Assembly (NCBI GenBank): GCA_035550795.1
Contig: DASZOL010000006.1
Span: 1 to 60,671 of the forward strand
DNA: 60,671 nt
Reading direction: 5' to 3'
From: DASRDR01 sp035550795
GTDB lineage: Bacteria > Methylomirabilota > Methylomirabilia > Rokubacteriales > DASRDR01
Positions 18,439 through 26,898 of the stretch are shown here, one piece after another. The first letter of the stretch is position 1. Each line of letters starts with the position of its first letter. The notes beneath the pieces were generated by a model. It ran no database searches, had not been told where the DNA came from, and saw only the letters and a list, made by a program, of their open reading frames with translations. Position numbers and translations under genes: made by a program.

Positions 18439-19641
18439 CTACGCGGTGTCGGCCCAGCGAGTCACGCTGAACTCGTCGAGCGGCAGGCTCGGCGTCCCCT
18501 CATCCAGGAGCTCCGCCAGGAGCCGGCCGAGCACCGGGCTCAGCGCGAAGCCCCACCCGCCCGCCATCAGGACGAAGAACCCGGGCTCGCGCGCGTACTC
18601 GCCCACGAAGCCGACGCGGTTCCGCGCGCCCGTCGCCGTCGTCATCCCGGCCCAGGCGCGCAGGATACGCGCCCTGGCCACCCCGGGCAGGACGTCCTGG
18701 ACGACTCGGGCGCTCCCGACGATGGACGGGAGCAGGGTCTGGGGCCGCGCGCCGGCGGCACCGGGTGGTGACGGCTGCGCGGGCCAGCCGCCGCCGATCA
18801 CGAACGTTCCGTGCGGCGTCTGGCGGAGGGAGAGGGACCGGCTCGCGTGCTGGATCAGCTGCTCGAGGACGGGCGGGCGCGGCTCGGTCACCATCACCTG
18901 GAGCGCGTGGGCGACGATGGGGAGCTTGAGACCCACCATCGCCGCGAGCTCCGGCGTCTGAGCGCCGGCCGCGCACACGACGCGCCCGGCCTCGACAGTC
19001 CCGGCAGCGGTACGGACGTGGAAGCCGCGCGCCCCCGCCCGCTCGATCCCGACGACCCGGGCGTGACGGCGGACCCGCGCGCCCCGGCGTTCCGCTGCCC
19101 GAACGTAGGCGGGCGCGACGAGCAGCGGGTTGGCGAAGCCCTCCTCCCGGCAGTACGCGGCGCCCGCGAGGCGCCCCGAGAGATGCGGCGCGATGGCCAG
19201 CATGTCGCGCGTCGTGACGACCTCGGTCTCGATGCCAAACGGGCGCTCGAGGCGGGATTTTCGATCGAGGCGCGCCAGATCCTCCTCCGTCTCGGCCACC
19301 ATCAGGCCCCCATGGCGCCGCACGCCGAGGTCCGACTCGAGCTCCTTCTCGAGGGTGGCCCACGCGCGGGCTGCCTCCGCGTAGAGGCGGTCGGTGGCGC
19401 ACACGTGCTCGCGCTCCGCCTGGCTCACGTCCGGGCGGTCGTAGTTCAGGCGGAAGTGCTTCCCCGGCATCTGGACGTGGAGCGTGCCTGCGTTCGAGCC
19501 CGAGGCCTCGCGGTTCAGCTCGCCCCGCTCGACGAGCAGCACGTCCAGGCCCCGCCGGGCCAGGTGGTACGCGGCGGCACAGCCGAGCACCCCGCCGCCG
19601 ATGACGAGGACGTCGGCCCGGAGGTCCGGGAGGGCGGTCAC
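18439..19641 (-). CDS. FAD-dependent oxidoreductase, HcnC / DadA / D-hydroxyproline dehydrogenase beta-like
   Basis: This 400-residue DAO-family flavoprotein has an N-terminal Rossmann motif DVLVIGGGVLGCAAAYHLAR with ERGELNREASGSNAG, typical of the sarcosine oxidase beta, DadA and HcnC group. A conserved C-terminal segment reads RAWAGMTTATGARNRVGFVGEY, then GGWGFALSPVLGRLLAELL. The GTG at 19641 overlaps the livF stop (GTGA), which fixes the start and couples its translation to the importer. It probably forms the catalytic subunit with the gamma and alpha genes at 15671-17485. Candidate substrates are a D-amino acid, D-hydroxyproline or an opine. The coupling to a Liv importer suggests the substrate is the imported solute or derives from it. 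Confidence 0.9.
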   Translation of the reverse strand: MTALPDLRADVLVIGGGVLGCAAAYHLARRGLDVLLVERGELNREASGSNAGTLHVQMPGKHFRLNYDRPDVSQAEREHVCATDRLYAEAARAWATLEKELESDLGVRRHGGLMVAETEEDLARLDRKSRLERPFGIETEVVTTRDMLAIAPHLSGRLAGAAYCREEGFANPLLVAPAYVRAAERRGARVRRHARVVGIERAGARGFHVRTAAGTVEAGRVVCAAGAQTPELAAMVGLKLPIVAHALQVMVTEPRPPVLEQLIQHASRSLSLRQTPHGTFVIGGGWPAQPSPPGAAGARPQTLLPSIVGSARVVQDVLPGVARARILRAWAGMTTATGARNRVGFVGEYAREPGFFVLMAGGWGFALSPVLGRLLAELLDEGTPSLPLDEFSVTRWADTA

Positions 19642-20390
19642 GGGGCCGGCCGCTCGCGGCCGCTCCGCACGCCGAGATAGAGGCGCACGACCTCGGGGTC
19701 CTCGAGCAGCGCCTGGCCCGGCCCCTCCAGGCGGTTCTGTCCCTGGTCGAGGACGTAGCCGTAGTCCGCCATCGCGAGGCACTGCCGGGCCTTCTGCTCG
19801 ACCATCAGGATCGACACCCCGGCCGCGTTGATCGCCTTCACGCGGGCGAAGACCTCCTCGAGGATGGCCGGCGCGAGCCCCGCCGACGGCTCGTCGAGGA
19901 TCAGGACCCGCGGGTCGGACATCATGGCGCGCGCGAAGCCGAGCATCTGGCGCTGACCCCCCGACAGGGTCGCCGCGCGCTTGCGCAGCATGGCGCGCAG
20001 CATGGGAAACGCGGCCAGCACGCGCTCGAGCTGCTGGGAGAACCGCTCGGGGGCCGGCAGCGCTCCGATCTCGAGGTTCTCCAGCACCGACATCTCCGGG
20101 AACACGTTGGCGAGCTGCGGGACCATGTTCACGCCGAGCGCGGTGATGCGGTTCGGCTTGAGGCCCGTGAGCTCGACGGGCCGGTCGGGCCCGTCGAAGA
20201 GCGTCACCCGCCCCCGCCGCGCCGGGACGAGCCCGTACACGGTCTTGAGGAGCGTCGACTTCCCCGAGCCGTTCGGGCCGATCACGGCCACGATGGTACC
20301 GCGCCGCACGTCGATCGAGACGCCGTGGAGGATGTCCTCGTCGCCATAGCCGGCCGAGATATCGCGGGCCGTCAGGACGAGGTCGCTCAC
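19638..20390 (-). CDS. livF: Branched-chain/polar amino acid ABC transporter ATP-binding protein LivF
   Basis: This 250-residue ABC ATPase shows Walker A GPNGSGKST, signature LSGGQRQMLGFARAM, Walker B VLILDEPSAGLAP and an H-loop region in ILMVEQKARQ where Gln replaces the usual His, as is normal in LivF. The insert LTGLKPNRITALGVNMVPQL is typical for the family. The start is GTG at 20390, overlapping the livG stop by 4 bp. It energises the LivH-LivM channel together with LivG. The gene carries the ribosome site of the following FAD oxidoreductase within its end. Confidence 0.96.
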   Translation of the reverse strand: MSDLVLTARDISAGYGDEDILHGVSIDVRRGTIVAVIGPNGSGKSTLLKTVYGLVPARRGRVTLFDGPDRPVELTGLKPNRITALGVNMVPQLANVFPEMSVLENLEIGALPAPERFSQQLERVLAAFPMLRAMLRKRAATLSGGQRQMLGFARAMMSDPRVLILDEPSAGLAPAILEEVFARVKAINAAGVSILMVEQKARQCLAMADYGYVLDQGQNRLEGPGQALLEDPEVVRLYLGVRSGRERPAP

Positions 20391-21181
20391 GGCGCGGTCC
20401 CGGGAGCCGGTCCCGCCAGTCTGCCCAGGTACGCCTCGATCACGCGCTCGTTCCGCTGGATCGCCTCCGGCGAGCCCTCGGCGATGACGTGCCCCTCGTC
20501 CATCACGATCACGCGATCGCTGATCGACATGACCACGTCCATGTCGTGCTCGATGACGGCCACCGTCACCCCGCGGCGCTCGCGGAGCTCCCGGATGTGA
20601 TCGAGCAGCTGCAGGGCGAGAACGGGCGCCACCCCCGCCATGGGCTCGTCGAGCAGGATCATCCGCGGCTCGACCATCAGCGCGCGCCCGAGCTCGAGCA
20701 GCTTCCGCTGCCCCCCGGACAGGGTGCCGGCGTAGGCGCCCGCCAGCGGCGACAGCCGGACCAGCTCGAGGAGCTCGCCCGCGCGGCGGCGGACCTCCCG
20801 CTCGCGCCGGGCCACCCGGCCCGGGGCGAGGAGGGCCGTGAAGAGGCGCTCTCCCGGCTGACGCTGGGCGGCGAGCAGCATGTTGTCCAGCACGCTCATC
20901 CGCGTCAGCACGCGCGCGGCCTGGAAGGCGCGCACGAGGCCCGCGCGGGCGACGGCGTCGCCCCGCCAGCCGTCGATGGACCGGCCGGCGAAGCGGATCG
21001 CACCGCCGTCCGGCCGGAGGAAGCCCGAGACGAGGTTGAAGACAGTCGTCTTCCCGGCGCCGTTCGGCCCGATGAGCGCGGTGATGGAGCCCTCGGCGAC
21101 GGCGAACGACGCGTTGCGGACGGCGGCCACGCCGCCGAACGACCTGGCGAGACCCCGGACCTCGAGGAGCGCCGGCGTCAT
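20387..21181 (-). CDS. livG: Branched-chain/polar amino acid ABC transporter ATP-binding protein LivG
   Basis: This 264-residue ABC ATPase shows Walker A GPNGAGKTT, signature LSGGQRKLLELGRAL, Walker B MILLDEPMAGVAP and H-loop VAVIEHDMDVVM. The C-terminal HVIAEGSPEAIQRNERVIEAYLG is typical of LivG. It forms a heterodimer with LivF. The ATG at 21181 lies 115 bp after the livM stop; that spacer is GC-rich and shows no gene. The 4 bp overlap with livF implies coupled synthesis of the two ATPases. Confidence 0.96.
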   Translation of the reverse strand: MTPALLEVRGLARSFGGVAAVRNASFAVAEGSITALIGPNGAGKTTVFNLVSGFLRPDGGAIRFAGRSIDGWRGDAVARAGLVRAFQAARVLTRMSVLDNMLLAAQRQPGERLFTALLAPGRVARREREVRRRAGELLELVRLSPLAGAYAGTLSGGQRKLLELGRALMVEPRMILLDEPMAGVAPVLALQLLDHIRELRERRGVTVAVIEHDMDVVMSISDRVIVMDEGHVIAEGSPEAIQRNERVIEAYLGRLAGPAPGTAP

Positions 21182-21296
21182 GGGGCGCCAGCCCGGGCTG
21201 ACCGGAGGGCATCGATCGGGCGGCCGGCGGCCCGCGGCGGCCCGGCGCCGGGGGGGCGAGGGCCCCGACGCGGGGCACGGCGACGCTCGCGGACGC

Positions 21297-22277
21297 TCAT
21301 CTCTCCAGCAGCAGCTCGCGGCGGTTGCCCAGCATGCCCTGGGGCCGGAGCGCCATGAACAGCACCAGCAGCAGCCCGACCAGGAACAGGCGCAGGAAGG
21401 CTCGCGAGCCCGAGTCGATGAGGGACAGCGGGTAGAAGTCGAGGAAGCGCGTGCCGGTGTAGAGAAGGCTGAAGAGCACCGCCCCGACCGGGATCGCCCA
21501 CAGTCGGTTCATGCCGCCCAGGATCAGGATGAGGTACGCGTAGAAGGTCAGGGTCGGCTGGTAGTCGTCCGGAGCGAACACGCCGATGTGCCACGCGAGC
21601 AGCAAGCCCGCCAGGCCCCCGAGGATGGCGCCCAGGACGAGGGCCTGGAGCTTGAAGGCGAAGACGTTCTTCCCGACGGCCGTCGCCGCCGTCTCGTCCT
21701 CCCGGATCGCCCGGAGGACGCGCCCCCACGGCGCCCGCTCGAGCCGCCAGAACGCGGCCAGGAGCAGGCCGGCGAGCGCCCACACCAGGATCGTCATCAC
21801 CAGGTCACGGGAGACGGGGACACCCAGGAGGGCGGAGGCGGCCCCTCCCGCGCGGTTCAGCGACCGGATCCACCCGTCGTTGTAGGTGGCGATGTCGCCC
21901 GGGCCGAGCAGGCCGATCGAGCCCAGCGGTCCGCCGGTCAGCCCCGGAAAGTTCATCGCGAGGTACCGGACCATCTCGCCACCCGCCACGGTGGCGATGG
22001 CGAGATAGTCCGCGCGGAGGCGGAGCGCCGGGACGCCGAGGACCAGGCCGAGCAGCACGGCGGCGACCAGGCCGAGGACCGACGCGAGCGGAAGGCCCAC
22101 CTTCAGACGGACCACGAGGATCGCCATCGTGTAGGCGGCGACCGCCATGAACGCGACGTGCCCGAAGTTCGGGAGGCCGGCCATGGAGAACTGGACGTAG
22201 AGTCCGAGTGACAGGATCACGTAGATCCCCGCGATGACGGCCATGAACGTCCAGAAGGCCGGGTTGAAGAGGTCCAT
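21297..22277 (-). CDS. livM: Branched-chain/polar amino acid ABC transporter permease LivM
   Basis: This 326-residue inner-membrane permease starts with an FWTFMAVIAGIYVILSLGL helix and carries the family hallmark GLPNFGHVAFMAVAAYT. The region near RAIREDETAATAVGKNVF corresponds to the cytoplasmic coupling loop that contacts the ATPases. It ends with MALRPQGMLGNRRELLLE, a usual LivM tail. About eight to ten membrane helices are predicted. The ATG at 22277 is 19 bp after the livH stop. Confidence 0.96.
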   Translation of the reverse strand: MDLFNPAFWTFMAVIAGIYVILSLGLYVQFSMAGLPNFGHVAFMAVAAYTMAILVVRLKVGLPLASVLGLVAAVLLGLVLGVPALRLRADYLAIATVAGGEMVRYLAMNFPGLTGGPLGSIGLLGPGDIATYNDGWIRSLNRAGGAASALLGVPVSRDLVMTILVWALAGLLLAAFWRLERAPWGRVLRAIREDETAATAVGKNVFAFKLQALVLGAILGGLAGLLLAWHIGVFAPDDYQPTLTFYAYLILILGGMNRLWAIPVGAVLFSLLYTGTRFLDFYPLSLIDSGSRAFLRLFLVGLLLVLFMALRPQGMLGNRRELLLER

Positions 22278-22296
22278 CAGCGCGGCCCGTCCGCCA

Positions 22297-23184
22297 TCAG
22301 AGGACCCGCGCCTTTCCGAAGAGTCCCTGCGGGCGGTAGAGGAGGAGGAGGATCAGTGCGGCGAAGGCGAGGACCGGCTTGAAGCGCGCGTCGAGCCCGC
22401 CGGCGAAGCCGCTCCAGGTCGAAAGGTCCATGGCGAGCCCCAGCACCAGGCCCGCCACCAGCGCGCCGTAGGCGCTCCCGATCCCGCCGAGCACGACCGT
22501 CGTGAAGATGAGGAAGAGAACCTGGAAGCCGAGGTTCGGCTCGAGCGTCCCCTGCACCACTCCGAACATGACGCCGCCGAGGCCGGCGAGCCCGCCCGCG
22601 AGGAGCCACACGTAGGTCCCGATCCGGTCGACGTCGATGCCCGAGATCGAAGCGAGGTCCCGGTTGTCGGCGACCGCACGCATTGCCTTGCCGAGCCGCG
22701 TCCGGGCGAGGAAGAGCGCCACCGCCGGCGCGACGACGACGGTGATGCCGAGCGCCACCGCCTGCCCGGGCGAGATCCGCACGAGCCCCAGGTCGTAGAC
22801 CGCGGACTGGTCGATGCCGTACTGCCGGATCTGGGGGCCGGCGGCGAGGAAGATGACGTTGCGGAGCATGAGCGCGAGCCCGGTGGTGATGAGGGACAGG
22901 GCCACCAGCCCCCGGCCCCGGAGCGGCCGGAGGACCGCGAAGTGCAGCCCGACCGCCAGCAGCCCGGTCGCCGCCATCGCGCCCAGCGCCGAGACGGCGA
23001 TGCCCTGGCCGAACCCCACGTTGAGGAGCAGCGCGATGTAGGCGGCGAACGTCAGGTACTCCCCGTGGGCGAAGTTCGCGACCCGCTGGATCCCGAAGAC
23101 CAGCGAGGCGCCGACCCCCGTGAGGGCCAGGATGGCCCCGGTGATGAGCCCGTTCAGGAAAAGCTGGGCGAGGTAGGCCAGCAT
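22297..23184 (-). CDS. livH: Branched-chain/polar amino acid ABC transporter permease LivH
   Basis: This 295-residue permease has LivH hallmarks in order: an opening helix (LFLNGLITGAILALTGVG), FGIQRVANFAHGEYLTFAAY, the coupling loop KAMRAVADNRDLASISGIDV, and VVLGGIGSAYGALVAG near the C terminus. About eight helices are predicted. It is the first permease after the binding-protein gene, separated from it by 118 bp that holds a strong hairpin, a common arrangement when the binding protein is needed in excess. The ATG at 23184 is clear. Confidence 0.96.
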   Translation of the reverse strand: MLAYLAQLFLNGLITGAILALTGVGASLVFGIQRVANFAHGEYLTFAAYIALLLNVGFGQGIAVSALGAMAATGLLAVGLHFAVLRPLRGRGLVALSLITTGLALMLRNVIFLAAGPQIRQYGIDQSAVYDLGLVRISPGQAVALGITVVVAPAVALFLARTRLGKAMRAVADNRDLASISGIDVDRIGTYVWLLAGGLAGLGGVMFGVVQGTLEPNLGFQVLFLIFTTVVLGGIGSAYGALVAGLVLGLAMDLSTWSGFAGGLDARFKPVLAFAALILLLLYRPQGLFGKARVL

Positions 23185-23220
23185 GGCCGGTACGAAGAAC
23201 TAGGGGGCGAGGCCGCGGCC

Positions 23221-23253
23221 CCGGGCGGGACCCCGGAGATCGGGCCCGCCCGG
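23221..23253 (-). terminator. Stem-loop between binding-protein gene and livH (possible attenuator)
   Basis: A 9 bp perfect stem (CCGGGCGGG with CCCGCCCGG) with a 15-base loop, within which CCC/GGG can extend the pairing, lies about 50 nt past the binding-protein stop and before livH. There is no T-tract. Such hairpins often protect or partly terminate the transcript so that the binding protein exceeds the membrane subunits. That role is inferred from position. Confidence 0.45.
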
Positions 23254-23302
23254 AGTGCAGCTCGCCGGCCTGGAGCGGCGGTGGATGACCGGGCTCGCCG
23301 GG

Positions 23303-24562
23303 CTACGGCTTGAAGGTGATCGTCTTGAACGGGGCGCTCGAGCCGTCCGGCTTGACCTGCCAGACGTCGTAGGCCGTCGAGCTGACCCGCCCCTCCTTCG
23401 TGAACTGGATGGGCCCGGTCGCGCCGTTGAAGTGGACGCGCTGTCCCTCGAGGATCGCGCTGATCGCCTTGTCGAGCTCCTGGAAGGTGTACGCCTTCCC
23501 GGGCGGGTTGGTCACCGAGACGATGTGCTCGCTGATCTTGGCGGGATCCGCCGACTTCGCCTCCAGCGCCGCCAGGAAGACGATGAACGCGCTGTCGAAC
23601 GCCTCCGCCGTCCACGCCGCGAACTGGGTGCCCGGCTTGGCCTTCTGCTCGAACAGGGCCTTGAATGCGGGGAACGACGAGCCCGACGAGGCGTTTGCCT
23701 GGGTCGCGCGCAGCCCCGGCCAGCTCTTCGTGCCGCGGCTCTGGCAGTCCACCAGCGTGTCGGAGCCGAACGTCTTCGCCGGGTCCCACTTCCCGGTGCG
23801 GGAGAGCGGCAGGGCCAGCTTCGCGAACGTCGGACAGAAGTCGATGAAGAGCCACCCGTCCGGGTTGCCCTGGATCACCTCCTGCGCCTCGCTGTCGAGC
23901 GTCGGCTGCTGGTGATTGTAGATGACGAACTTCGGGATCGTGCCGCCGCCCGCCGTCCACGCGTCCTTGAAGACCGCGGACAGGTTCGTGCCGTAGGCGT
24001 CGTTTCGCGCGGCGACGTTGATCTTGGCGTTCTTGCCAAGCGCATCGGCGATGATCGCCGCCAGGACGCGACCCTGGATGTCGTCCGAGGCGACCGGCTG
24101 CCAGATGAACGCCGGGCTCTCGGTGTTGAGCTTGGTGAGGGCCGGGCTCGTTCCGCCCGTGAACATGAGCACCCGGTTCGGGATCGCCACGGCGCGGGCC
24201 ACCGCGCTGGTCACGCCGCTCCACGGGTCGCCGATGATGGCGTGGACCTTGTTGATGTTGACGAGCTTCTGGGCCGCCTCGACGCCCGCCTGGGGGTTGC
24301 CCTGGCTGTCCTGGGAGTCGGAGAGCACGACCTTCACGTCCGACAGGTTGAGCTTCTTCAGCGTCTCGTCGATGTAGTCGATTCCGATCTTGGCCGCCTG
24401 GTTCCAGGCCTGCCCGGAGATCGCGGGGTCGCCGGTGAGGCCGGACAGGATGCCGTACTTCAGGGTGAACGCGGGCTTCCCGGATTGCGAGGCGGACGAC
24501 CCGGCCACGAGCAGCGTGACGATCGCCGCGAGCGGCAGGACCATCCAGGTGCGCCTTGTCAT
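23303..24562 (-). CDS. Liv-type ABC transporter substrate-binding protein
   Basis: This 419-residue periplasmic binding protein has a signal peptide (RRTWMVLPLAAIVTLLVAGS) and then the type I fold typical of LivJ/LivK (LKYGILSGLTGDPAISG, VHAIIGDPWSGVTSAVARAV, FTGGTSPALTKL). It is longer than E. coli LivJ (about 367 residues), as is usual for Liv-type proteins of soil bacteria that bind diverse amino acids, amides or aromatic acids. Translation starts at the ATG at 24562 with AGGAGGA upstream on the minus strand. It sits between the DapA-like gene and livH in the operon. Confidence 0.94.
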   Translation of the reverse strand: MTRRTWMVLPLAAIVTLLVAGSSASQSGKPAFTLKYGILSGLTGDPAISGQAWNQAAKIGIDYIDETLKKLNLSDVKVVLSDSQDSQGNPQAGVEAAQKLVNINKVHAIIGDPWSGVTSAVARAVAIPNRVLMFTGGTSPALTKLNTESPAFIWQPVASDDIQGRVLAAIIADALGKNAKINVAARNDAYGTNLSAVFKDAWTAGGGTIPKFVIYNHQQPTLDSEAQEVIQGNPDGWLFIDFCPTFAKLALPLSRTGKWDPAKTFGSDTLVDCQSRGTKSWPGLRATQANASSGSSFPAFKALFEQKAKPGTQFAAWTAEAFDSAFIVFLAALEAKSADPAKISEHIVSVTNPPGKAYTFQELDKAISAILEGQRVHFNGATGPIQFTKEGRVSSTAYDVWQVKPDGSSAPFKTITFKP

Positions 24563-24676
24563 GTCCGTCCTCCTGTCGATGCGCTTCGTTGCGCGACAAT
24601 CAGTGGCGAACGCCGAGCCAGCGGGATGATGTGCAGAACGGGGCGCCCCTCGGCGCCTTCATCTCCCCCCGCGCCG

Positions 24677-25609
24677 TCACGGCTCCAGGACGTCGAGCTC
24701 CTTGAGCATCCGCTCCATCTTCTGCCTCTCGGCCGCGGTCAGGCTCGCCCGGCTCTTCCGGGCCGTGCCGATGGGGATGCCCTGAAGCTTCGAGGCATAC
24801 TTCATCAGCTGGATGCCCTTGCCGCTCTCGAGGAAGACCGTCAGCGGGACGATGCGGAGCCACAGGTCCCGCGCCTCGCGGATTCGCCCCTGCTGGACGA
24901 GGTCGAACAGCCTGATGCAGAGCTCCGGGATGACGGCCGCGGTGCCGCTGCACCAGCCGGTCGAGCCGAGGACGAAGGCCGGGAACGCCGAGTCCTCCAT
25001 GCCGTTGAACACGGAGAGGCGGTCGCCGACCAGGCCGATCGTCTGCTGCATCGTGACGATGCCGGTGCACTCCTTGACGTACTGGATGTAGCCCCGGTCG
25101 GTCAGCTCGACCTGCGCCTCCGGGCTCGCGGCCACCGTTCCCCAGACCGAGTTGTAGAGCATGATGGGAATGTTGACCGCGCGAGACATCGCGCCGAAGT
25201 ACTCGAGCAGCCCCTCGCGGATGTCCGCCTCGGGGGCCTTCCCGTGCCGCTCCGACGCGTCGATGTAGAGGTACTGCTTGACCATCAGGCCGTCGGCACC
25301 AGCGCCCTCGGCCGCGCGGCCGAACTCGACGCTGGCACGGGTCGTCTGGCCGAGGCCGCAGATGCCGACGAACACGGGCACGCGGCCGGCCACGTGCTTG
25401 AGCCCGGTCTCGAAGACCTGGCGGCGCTCGTCGTCGCTCAGCTGCGTGTACTCACCCCAGCTCCCGGCCAGGAAGAGGCCCGGCGCCCCCTTGTCGATGA
25501 GCCAGTCGATGTGGGCCTTGAGCGCATCGAGGTCGAGGTCCTCGTTGTCCTTGAAGGGTGTGAGGACCAGCGGGCACGAGCCACGGAGAATCTTGTGCGT
25601 CTTCGCCAC
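24677..25609 (-). CDS. Dihydrodipicolinate synthase (DapA) family lyase/hydrolyase
   Basis: This 310-residue class I aldolase-type TIM barrel keeps the family signatures: GSWGEYTQL (the GxxGE loop), the catalytic Tyr in PIMLYNSVWG and the Schiff-base Lys in YVKECTG. The GTG at 25609 was chosen over in-frame upstream codons because AAAGGAGA lies just before it. The family includes lysine-pathway DapA, N-acetylneuraminate lyase, and catabolic members such as pyrroline-4-hydroxy-2-carboxylate deaminase (LhpC) of hydroxyproline breakdown. Its place at the head of a Liv importer plus D-hydroxyproline-dehydrogenase-like operon argues for a catabolic lyase or deaminase rather than lysine synthesis. 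Substrate not resolved. Confidence 0.9.
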   Translation of the reverse strand: MAKTHKILRGSCPLVLTPFKDNEDLDLDALKAHIDWLIDKGAPGLFLAGSWGEYTQLSDDERRQVFETGLKHVAGRVPVFVGICGLGQTTRASVEFGRAAEGAGADGLMVKQYLYIDASERHGKAPEADIREGLLEYFGAMSRAVNIPIMLYNSVWGTVAASPEAQVELTDRGYIQYVKECTGIVTMQQTIGLVGDRLSVFNGMEDSAFPAFVLGSTGWCSGTAAVIPELCIRLFDLVQQGRIREARDLWLRIVPLTVFLESGKGIQLMKYASKLQGIPIGTARKSRASLTAAERQKMERMLKELDVLEP

Positions 25610-25894
25610 GTCCCAGTCTCCTTTCGGTGGCCCACCTTCCTGCGGGTCACTGGCTTGGCGGCGGTCGTCCGGTCGCGTCGAGTATGGCACGAGGGGCGGT
25701 CAAGGTCACCGGGGGAGGACCACGGGCCGGCGTTTTGCGGGGTGTTACCGGTCTCACGGGAGGCCCCCGGGCCGCGACTCGCTCCCGGCGCGCCGGGGGC
25801 TGGTTCCGCGGGTCGCCTGCGCACCGCTGCGACCGGCGACCATGCTGAGGCGACCTGCGCTCGCCGGCCAGCGGCAGGCCGGCCCCCGGGAGCG

Positions 25895-26533
25895 TCAGCT
25901 CGCGAGCAGGTCGCGCACGACGGCCAGGAGATCGCCCATGCCGAACGGCTTGATCAGCGTGTGGTGGGCGCCCACGTACCGCGCCGCCGTGAGGCGATTG
26001 AAGCGGCCCCGGGCGCCCGTGACCGCGATCACCTTGGCGTCCGGGTGCCGGCGCCGGAGGCCCCGGATCGTCTCCACGCCGTCCTTTCGGGGCATCAGGA
26101 GGTCCGTGATGATCAGGTCGGTCGGGGCCGCCGCGTACGCGGCGAGCGCTTCCTCGCCGTCGGCGGCTGCCACCACGTCGTAGCCCGCCGTGACGAGCGC
26201 CTCGTGGAGAACCTCACGCACCCGGGGGTCGTCCTCCACGACGAGGATGCGCTTGCCCGCAGCCCGCTGCGACCCCGCCGTCTCGCCCCGGGCCTCGACG
26301 ATGACGAGCCCGGGCCATCGCCAGCTGGGGGGCGGCGGACCGCGGCGCTCCCCGGCGCGACGGTCGCTGGGCACGGTCTCGACCCGGCGGCGGCGCTCGG
26401 CGAGGCGGCGGTCCCACACGACGTCCACGCCGGGGTCGGTCGGACAGCCGAAGAGCGCGGCGAACAGCTCACCCCGGCCGCGGTCGACGATCGCGACGTA
26501 CGGAGACAGCGAGCGGGCGGGCAGACCGGCCAT
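25895..26533 (-). CDS. Single-domain response regulator with arginine-rich N-terminal extension
   Basis: This 212-residue protein has a C-terminal receiver (about 95-210: ILVVEDDPRVREVL, phospho-acceptor Asp in DLIITDLLMPRKDG, Thr in VIAVTGARG, Lys in TLIKPFGMGDLL). The N-terminal extension of about 90 residues contains VVWDRRLAERRRRVE and SDRRAGERRG. I have no function for this arginine/acid repeat region. There is no DNA-binding output domain. The ATG at 26533 is used; an in-frame ATG at 26581 would add 16 residues. The gene stands alone, facing away from the OYE gene; 285 bp separate it from the DapA-like gene, with nothing recognisable inside. Confidence 0.85.
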   Translation of the reverse strand: MAGLPARSLSPYVAIVDRGRGELFAALFGCPTDPGVDVVWDRRLAERRRRVETVPSDRRAGERRGPPPPSWRWPGLVIVEARGETAGSQRAAGKRILVVEDDPRVREVLHEALVTAGYDVVAAADGEEALAAYAAAPTDLIITDLLMPRKDGVETIRGLRRRHPDAKVIAVTGARGRFNRLTAARYVGAHHTLIKPFGMGDLLAVVRDLLAS

Positions 26534-26898
26534 TTGAGTATCTCTGGCACGGGAGGTCGCCAGCAGCCTAGGGAATTGCACGCCAGGTCAGCCGCGCCGC
26601 CGACCGACCCCGGGGCCCCGCCGGCGGGCCCGGGGCTCGAGCCGCCCCAGCACGGCCGGACGCCGGCCCACGCCACCGCCTTGACGGACTGCTCGTCTCC
26701 ATGGAGTATCGCCTCGTCATGGTCACGACTGCCACGACACCGTCGTCCCCGCCGGGCCTCCCCTCCGGAGAGACACGTGGGGTCGACGTGCCAGCGTCAG
26801 GGCACGAGGAGGCCGCGGAGCTGGGCTGATCCAGGACGTGCAGGCGGGACCGGCCGGCGCCACGCGCGCACCGGCGCCGCCTGGCGAGGACCCACCGG
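26534..26898. other. Non-coding spacer between divergent genes
   Basis: These 365 bp separate the response regulator and the OYE-type gene, which are transcribed away from each other, so both promoters should lie here. I see no convincing promoter pair, operator or small gene. GCGAGGA just before 26899 is the likely ribosome site of the plus-strand gene. Confidence 0.5.

Noticed and set aside
24640..24649. 10 bp palindrome GGGGCGCCCC between the DapA-like gene and livJ
   Set aside because: Short GC-only palindromes are frequent by chance in this composition.
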